Part shown: piece by piece, positions 59,037-64,000 of the stretch
How the letters are laid out: the number at the start of each line of letters is the position of its first letter
Numbering within the stretch: the stretch's first letter is position 1
DNA from: JAVBQJ01 sp045585875
GTDB taxonomy: Bacteria; Verrucomicrobiota; Lentisphaeria; Victivallales; Victivallaceae
Length of the DNA stretch: 64,000 bases
Reading direction: 5' to 3'
NCBI GenBank assembly: GCA_045585875.1
Contig: JAZMZH010000005.1
Span: forward strand, 1 to 64,000
The notes under the pieces: model-generated
The model's database searches: none
The model's input: the letters and a program-made list of their open reading frames with translations, nothing else
What the model was told of the DNA's origin: nothing
Position numbers and translations under genes: made by a program

Positions 59037-59070
59037 TGCCGGAAATTGTCAGGCAAATCTTGACAAAAAC

Positions 59071-59215
59071 TTGAAATCCGGCTTTTTGATGCTATGTTAC
59101 CCACGTACACGAAAAAGACGGCACCGCCCGAACACCGTGTTTTTCGGCGCCTGATGAAATTGCGCTTCCGGCAGCTCTTTGCGGGCAGTCGCCCCGAGAG
59201 TTCCGAATCCGCTTT
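59071..59215 (+). repeat. Structured repeat A, copy before the second secretin operon
   Basis: Promoter TTGAAA (59071-59076), 16 bases, TATGTT (59093-59098); the box is set in TTGATGCTATGTT, which matches TTGATGCTATATT at 57956-57968 in 12 of 13. GACGGCACCGCCCGAA follows at 59117. The end TTCCGAATCCGCTTTTTTC (59201-59219) resembles the end of the 41320 copy. Leader length to 59291 is about 185 bases. Confidence 0.55.
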
Positions 59216-59290
59216 TTTCCCGGACAGACCGGGAGTCATTGGCGTCGCTTCCGGCGGCACCGTCAAAAGAGAGGGCCGCGTGGGGATATT

Positions 59291-59941
59291 ATGAAATTTT
59301 TCCGGATTGTCATCGCCGTTGCCGGAGTTCTGGCCGCAGGCGGCTGCAGCATGGGAGCCGGCACGGACGCGGAGCCCGGCGAGCCGAAGATTCTGCTCAC
59401 GCTCGACCGCGGCTACGTCCCCGCCGTCGGCAGGGGCTTTCACTGGCGGGTTTCCGCTTCTGACGGAGACGAGAGCAGCTGGAATCTGCGCATCCGGGTG
59501 AACGGTCAGACGGTCTGCGGCTCCGAATTCGGCCTGCCCACGGATATTTACGTCGGGTACTGGGATCGCGCCAGTGCGGAGTTTTTTTTCAGCGATCAGG
59601 AGATCCCCGTGGATGCGGTGCCGGTTAAGATCACCTTTCGTTTCGACGGCGCCGCCGACGGCAGCGCCTCGGGATTCGTCTATGCGCCGGAGGGGGAGGG
59701 AGTGTTCGCCGCCGGGGATTCGGAACTGTCTCCCTCCGGGGCGGACATCGCGCTTTTGGAATTCAATGTGGAACCCAGACGCCTCTCCGCCGCCGGTGAG
59801 GAGGAGCATGGCGGCGTCCGCGTCCGCAGGAGAGCCGCGGATTATGTGCCGGAGAATGCCATAGCCGTTTTCATGGAACCCGCTCTCAAACCCGGTCAGA
59901 TACCGGTGGGAAACGTCGGAGCGGTTTCGGCGGAATACTGA
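59291..59941 (+). CDS. Lipoprotein, first gene of the second secretin operon
   Basis: A 216-residue lipoprotein. MKFFRIVIAVAGVLAAGGC has the lipobox AAGGC. The mature part is acidic and beta-rich with a DRGYVPAVGRGFHWRVSASDG stretch, and ends in a short unstructured tail. No known family recognised. It begins the operon as the secreted 262-residue protein does in the first system, but the two show no likeness that I can see. AGAGAGGG precedes the ATG by about 15 bases. Confidence 0.7.
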   Translation: MKFFRIVIAVAGVLAAGGCSMGAGTDAEPGEPKILLTLDRGYVPAVGRGFHWRVSASDGDESSWNLRIRVNGQTVCGSEFGLPTDIYVGYWDRASAEFFFSDQEIPVDAVPVKITFRFDGAADGSASGFVYAPEGEGVFAAGDSELSPSGADIALLEFNVEPRRLSAAGEEEHGGVRVRRRAADYVPENAIAVFMEPALKPGQIPVGNVGAVSAEY

Positions 59942-59963
59942 CATTGCAGCGGAGGATCGGGGC

Positions 59964-60962
59964 ATGCGTTTGGGGATCATAAGCATACAGGAGGACGGAT
60001 CGGTGAAGACCGTGTCGGGCGTGGTTTCCCGCCGCGGTTTCGTCCGCGATGCCGAGGATATTCTCCGGGACGTCTCCGGCCTCGAATTCATTTACCTGAC
60101 CGCCCGCAGCGCCAGGACCATCATCCATGATGTGGAGCTGCCCGCGCCGCTCACCGGGCGCGCGCTGGTCAGAGCGCTGTCCTTTGAACTGGAGAGGCTG
60201 CTCCCGGTGCGGCTGGAGGAGGTCAGCTGGGGATATTGGAAGCTGGGCCGTGAAAACCGCAGTTTCCGGATCTTTGCCGTTCTGCGCCGGGAGCTGAAAT
60301 CCATGCTTGAAATTCTGGAGCGGTCCCGCCTCCGCTGCGACGCCTTTGTGCCAGCGCAGATCTTCACCGGACCGGATCCGGCGGAGCGGCCGCAGCCTCC
60401 GGAAGCCGCCCTGCTGGAGTATCTGTCCCGGGACCCTTCCGGCAAGAATCTTGTCACCGACGGCGCCGCCGTGCCGAAGAATCTCCGGCCGGTGCGTTAT
60501 CACTGGCTGCGGGTCGCATGCCGGGCGGTGCTGCTGCTCGCCGCCATGCTCTTTCTGCTGGTGTGCTGGGACAGATTTCTGGATTTCAGGGAGAAAATCA
60601 CGGCTCTTGACGCCGAAAAGGACCGTCTGGACGTCGAACTCCGGGTGGCGGAGAGCGCCGGAGAACAGTTCGCCGAAGCCATGCTGCTCCAGCAGAACAT
60701 CATCGACACCAGATTCGGCAGTGCCATGATCGCGCCTATTCTGGCCGATCTCAGCCGGAGACTGCCGGACGGCATGTGGGTGGCCGGTTACAGTCAGAAC
60801 GGCGATCAGATCGACGTGACCATCATCACCAGCCGGGACGAGGTGAATCTCCCCAGACTGCTGGAGTCCGGGCTCTACTCTTTCGTCAACATCAGCAAAA
60901 CCGTCAATCCCGCGGACCAGAGCGTGATCCAGTCGGTGAAACTGAGGAGCAGCCTGCCGTGA
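59964..60962 (+). CDS. GspL / PilM-PilN-like protein, second system
   Basis: A 332-residue protein: an actin-like N-terminal part shorter than usual (LTARSARTIIHDVELPAPL, ALSFELERLLPVRLEEVSW), one membrane helix near 181-200 (VACRAVLLLAAMLFLLVC), a coiled coil (ITALDAEKDRLDVELRVAE) and a PilN-like periplasmic domain (IAPILADLSRRLPDGMWVAGY). The order is as in the first system. It overlaps the next gene by 4 bases. Confidence 0.68.
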   Translation: MRLGIISIQEDGSVKTVSGVVSRRGFVRDAEDILRDVSGLEFIYLTARSARTIIHDVELPAPLTGRALVRALSFELERLLPVRLEEVSWGYWKLGRENRSFRIFAVLRRELKSMLEILERSRLRCDAFVPAQIFTGPDPAERPQPPEAALLEYLSRDPSGKNLVTDGAAVPKNLRPVRYHWLRVACRAVLLLAAMLFLLVCWDRFLDFREKITALDAEKDRLDVELRVAESAGEQFAEAMLLQQNIIDTRFGSAMIAPILADLSRRLPDGMWVAGYSQNGDQIDVTIITSRDEVNLPRLLESGLYSFVNISKTVNPADQSVIQSVKLRSSLP

Positions 60963-61561
60963 TTACGAAACAGCATATTTCGATGCTGCGTCCGCTGCTG
61001 CCGGCGGTCATCCTGCTGGCGGCGGGGATCGTCATGGTCTCCTCCGGAGAGCTGCCCTTTTCGGATTACATGATTCAGAACCGGCGTCGGGAGATCGCCG
61101 CCGCCGCTCAACGCATCCGTGCGGCGGAATCCACCAACGCGGCGGCGGAGAGGTCACTGGGCCCTCTGCTCGGCATCTACGAGACCGCCATGAAGACCGA
61201 CAGCGAGGACGCCGCCGGGATTTTCCGCGAGCGGGTCCTGGACAGCGTCCGGCGGTCGGGGCTCAGGAGCCGCACCGTGGGCGCGGTGCGGACCGTGGAG
61301 GTCACGGAAAATATCTTCCTTTACGATCTGGTATTCACCGCCGACGGGACGACCGCCGAGGCGGCGGCTTTTCTCAACGAGCTTGAGATGGGGCGGCCCC
61401 GGCTCTACTGGCGGAGCATCACGATCCGGCCCAACTCCCAGCTGTCTCCCTCCTATGTGACGGTTTCCGGGACGATCACCGGGTTTGATTTCGCCGGGGC
61501 GGGGCTGATGCTGCCCGAGACGGAAGGGGTTCTGCCCGGCCGGGGAGGGAACGATGATTAA
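60959..61561 (+). CDS. GspM / PilO-like protein, second system
   Basis: A 200-residue bitopic protein with a GTG start inside GTGA. Membrane helix MLRPLLPAVILLAAGIVMVSS, coiled coil (RRREIAAAAQRIRAAESTNA), and a ferredoxin-like domain (FLNELEMGRPRLYWRSITIRP), the last resembling PilO. Placed by order and topology. Confidence 0.62.
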   Translation: MITKQHISMLRPLLPAVILLAAGIVMVSSGELPFSDYMIQNRRREIAAAAQRIRAAESTNAAAERSLGPLLGIYETAMKTDSEDAAGIFRERVLDSVRRSGLRSRTVGAVRTVEVTENIFLYDLVFTADGTTAEAAAFLNELEMGRPRLYWRSITIRPNSQLSPSYVTVSGTITGFDFAGAGLMLPETEGVLPGRGGNDD

Positions 61562-62132
61562 AAACCGCGATCTGCTGCTGGCCGCTCTGGTCATGGGCAT
61601 CCTGTCCGTGGTGCTCATGATCCTTTCGATCCGACCGGATCGTGCCGAAGGCGGCGGCGACGGATGGAGCGCGCCGCTGCCGGAGGCGATCGGCATCGGG
61701 AATGCGGAGGACGGCGGCGGGGTTACGACCGACCGGGAAATCATCACGGTCCGGGATCTCTTTTCGCCGTCGCGCGGCCGGCGTTCTCCGACGGAATCCG
61801 CCGCGGTCGCCGACGTCGGGAATCCTGCTCCGGTTCCCGAGCCGGAGCTCCTGAACCGGCTGCCGAATTATCCCAACGACTGGCCGCGGTTCAAGCTCAC
61901 CGGCGTGGTGCTGGTGGACGGGCGTCTGACGGCGCTGATCGCCGGAGGGCCGGATTACAAGGTTTCCAGCGGGGACAAATTTCCCCGTCATTATACGACA
62001 GGAGACACCCTGGGAGGCGGCGTTTCCCTGCATCGGATCGATGTGGACGACCGCCGGGTCGAGCTGCGCCGCGGCAATGACCTGTTGACTGTAAAATTAG
62101 GGGTCGAACCCCCGGAGGTACCCAAGAAATGA
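61554..62132 (+). CDS. GspC / PilP-like protein, second system
   Basis: A 192-residue protein with one N-terminal membrane helix (LLLAALVMGILSVVLMILSI) and an HR-type domain: VRDLFSPSRGRR, FKLTGVVLVDGRLTALI and YKVSSGDKFPRHYTTGDTLGG. It lacks the Gly-rich tail of the first system's protein. It overlaps the secretin gene by 4 bases. Confidence 0.65.
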   Translation: MIKNRDLLLAALVMGILSVVLMILSIRPDRAEGGGDGWSAPLPEAIGIGNAEDGGGVTTDREIITVRDLFSPSRGRRSPTESAAVADVGNPAPVPEPELLNRLPNYPNDWPRFKLTGVVLVDGRLTALIAGGPDYKVSSGDKFPRHYTTGDTLGGGVSLHRIDVDDRRVELRRGNDLLTVKLGVEPPEVPKK

Positions 62133-64000
62133 CAAGGTACGTGAATATCTTACTGTGCGCGGCGGGGGCCCTTTGCCTGTGCGGCTGCGAGTTGCCCATT
62201 GACGCCACCATCGACAGTATGGACGAGGTGAGGATGGATGAACTGCGGGCGAACTGGTTTGCCTCCACCGCCGGCATCCCGTCCCCCGATCAGCCCGGCA
62301 TGGAAAACGAACGCCTCGAGGCTGAGATCGGCGAAAACTTCGGGATGCGCAAACACCCCGACATGCCGTTTTACGATGCTCCGCCGGATCAGAGCGGCCG
62401 CTTTTCCGGCCGCGCCGCGCCTCTGGGCGGCGGAACCCCTCCGGTGGAGCTGAGCGACGAACCGGTGGACTGCGACTTCAACTTTTCGCAGGCCAGTCTG
62501 GTCGACGTCCTGCCGGTTTTCCGCAACGCCCTCAATTTCAATTACGTGATCGAGGGCGACGTGACCGGGACCGTCACCATGTCTTTGCGGACCAAACTCT
62601 CGCGGCGCGCTCTCTGGGACACGTTTCTGGAGCTCATGAACATCTCCGGAGCCCGGGTCAGCTGCGAGTCCGGCGTCGTGCACATCTATCCGGTGGGATA
62701 TGCCGGCAGCAGCCTCAGTCTGAATTCCGACGAGCCGGGACTGGAGGTGGCCGCCTTTCATCTCAGCAACCAGCCGGTGAACGAGATGATCCCCCGGCTG
62801 AACACTTTCATCGGCCGCACCCTCCGGGCGGTTGAACTGCCCTCGGCCAACATGCTTCTGGTCCTGGACCGGCCGGAGGAGCTGGCCAAGGTGGAGATGC
62901 TCCTCCGGGAGCTGGACGTCCCCAACCGCCGCAACTGGCACCGGCTGGTCCTGCCCTGCCGTAATGTGGACGCCGAGAGAATCGCCGATGAGCTCGGGCA
63001 GATCATGCCGGTGCTGGGATTTCAGATTTCCACCACCCGGGACAAGGCGCCGGAGGGCATGATTCACCTCCAGGCTCTGCCCCGGGTGCAGGTGATCGTG
63101 GCCAGCGCCGCCAACCCCGACGCGCTGGAGGAACTGGCCCGCTGGCACGGGCTCCTGGACGAGAACAACATCGGCGATCAGGAACAGCTCTTCATGTACA
63201 ACGTCATCAACAGCAAGGCCGAAGAACTCTCCGCCGCCGTCTCCTCGATGTTCAACGTCTCCGGCATCCAGATTTCCAGCACCGGCGACGGCGAGGCCAC
63301 TCAGAACACCGATATCGGCACGCCGGGCACTCTGCCCTCCAACGACGCCACTGCTCCGGGGACGGTCTTCGAGAACCCGGTGCGGATCTTCTGCGACGCG
63401 GTGCACAACCGTCTGGCCATCCGCACCCGGCCGCGGACCTACGCCATGATAAAGGCCATGCTGGAGCGTCTGGATACGCCTCCGGCCCAGGTGCTGCTGC
63501 AGGTGATGGTGGTCGAGGTCTCCCTGACCGACAGCATTGAATTCGGCGTGGAATTCATGCTCCAGGACACGGTCAGCACCAACTGGAATGCCGCCGGCGG
63601 CACCGACTACAAAACCCTGGTCCCCAGCGCCCAGCAAAACAAGCAGTACGGCGGAAAATTCTACATCTACAATCCCGACAACCCCGAGGAGAAGTTCGGT
63701 TACATCACCGCCCTCGCCAGTCAGTCCAACATCCGGGTCATCTCCAGTCCCCAGATCGCCTGCCTCAACAATCACAAGGCCAAGATCACCGTCGGCGACA
63801 AGGTGCCCCTGATCACATCCGAAACCGGAAACACCGCCAGCGGCGACACCATCCTCCGCAAGGTCGAATACCGGGACACCGGCATCCAGCTGGACGTCAA
63901 ACCCCGCGCCACCCGGGGAGGGCGCATCATCATCGACCTGAATCAGGAGATCTCCCAGGCCCAGGTCAATACCACCAGTACCATCGACTCGCCGGTCATC
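62129..64000 (+). CDS. Secretin of the second system (cut by window end)
   Basis: At least 624 residues, still open at the window edge. Lipoprotein start MTRYVNILLCAAGALCLCGC with the lipobox LCGC. An N0-type domain follows (ASLVDVLPVFRNALNFNYVIEG), N1-N2 repeats, and the secretin core (VLLQVMVVEVSLTDSIEF, IRVISSPQIACLNNHKAKI, VPLITSE, YRDTGIQLDVKP). It is a clear paralogue of the secretin at 32832 but diverged along the whole chain. The genes for the ATPase and pseudopilins of this system should lie beyond 64000. Confidence 0.9.
   Translation, partial: MTRYVNILLCAAGALCLCGCELPIDATIDSMDEVRMDELRANWFASTAGIPSPDQPGMENERLEAEIGENFGMRKHPDMPFYDAPPDQSGRFSGRAAPLGGGTPPVELSDEPVDCDFNFSQASLVDVLPVFRNALNFNYVIEGDVTGTVTMSLRTKLSRRALWDTFLELMNISGARVSCESGVVHIYPVGYAGSSLSLNSDEPGLEVAAFHLSNQPVNEMIPRLNTFIGRTLRAVELPSANMLLVLDRPEELAKVEMLLRELDVPNRRNWHRLVLPCRNVDAERIADELGQIMPVLGFQISTTRDKAPEGMIHLQALPRVQVIVASAANPDALEELARWHGLLDENNIGDQEQLFMYNVINSKAEELSAAVSSMFNVSGIQISSTGDGEATQNTDIGTPGTLPSNDATAPGTVFENPVRIFCDAVHNRLAIRTRPRTYAMIKAMLERLDTPPAQVLLQVMVVEVSLTDSIEFGVEFMLQDTVSTNWNAAGGTDYKTLVPSAQQNKQYGGKFYIYNPDNPEEKFGYITALASQSNIRVISSPQIACLNNHKAKITVGDKVPLITSETGNTASGDTILRKVEYRDTGIQLDVKPRATRGGRIIIDLNQEISQAQVNTTSTIDSPVI

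Overview
The window looks like a GC-rich, Gram-negative, anaerobic member of the Lentisphaerota (Victivallales-like), within the Verrucomicrobiota/Planctomycetota neighbourhood. The pointers are a 50-residue small basic protein of the Verrucomicrobia/Chlamydiae/Planctomycetes type, prepilins cut before FTL without the usual glycine, a eukaryote-type HisA, an [FeFe]-hydrogenase under a Rex gene, and two secretin-based assembly systems. Promoters fit TTGNNN-16/18-TATATT very uniformly. No rRNA or tRNA gene was found. Everything is read by eye; no database search was run.

Layout. 1-560 is a short segment (aconitase 3' end and the start of an endonuclease-like lipoprotein) that meets a truncated reverse-strand esterase at about 545-567. 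Two genes are broken at one point, so this is probably a chimeric junction. 1047-5673 is a carbohydrate block: glycosidase-like protein, MFS transporter and CE7 acetyl esterase. 5833-10925 is rex followed by hydCBA, a trimeric NAD/ferredoxin-linked [FeFe]-hydrogenase. 11093-13104 holds a kinase-like protein, a MarC-type membrane protein and the small basic protein with an array of terminator-like repeats. 13287-19411 is a second NuoE/NuoF pair with a ferredoxin/GltD fusion (similar to the Sporomusa-type Nfn transhydrogenase), run directly into pyrK and pyrD. 19944-22886 has a long structured leader, two secreted proteins of unknown function and a 58-residue protein.

23048-29148 carries a 5'-3' exonuclease, a reverse-strand operon (FKBP isomerase, hisA, then a BamD-like and an LptE-like envelope protein), and a phosphotransferase/HAD pair. 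29340-41148 is a complete type II secretion/pseudopilus operon (L, M, C, D, E, F, G, H, I, J, K equivalents plus a novel first gene). 41153-41486 is a tandem pair of 167-bp structured repeats. 41754-44275 is rpsP-khpA-trmD-rplS-rnhB. 44276-46314 is a structured leader and thrS without its TGS domain. 46539-48145 is acpP-fabF. 48216-51493 has a DUF2059-type protein, a TtcA-like enzyme and leuCD-type genes. 51506-56870 is valS, dapA, a glycosyltransferase and sfsA. 56978-58769 holds a PocR/AraC regulator and a two-gene nucleotidyltransferase module set between copies of the structured repeats. 59291 to the window end is a second operon for a secretin machine, cut inside its secretin gene.

How the genes work together. 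Rex, the hydrogenase and the transhydrogenase-like complex together suggest a fermentative cell that balances NADH, NADPH and reduced ferredoxin and releases H2, with pyrimidine synthesis joined to the same redox locus. The carbohydrate block and the two secretion/pseudopilus systems fit a polysaccharide degrader that exports enzymes.
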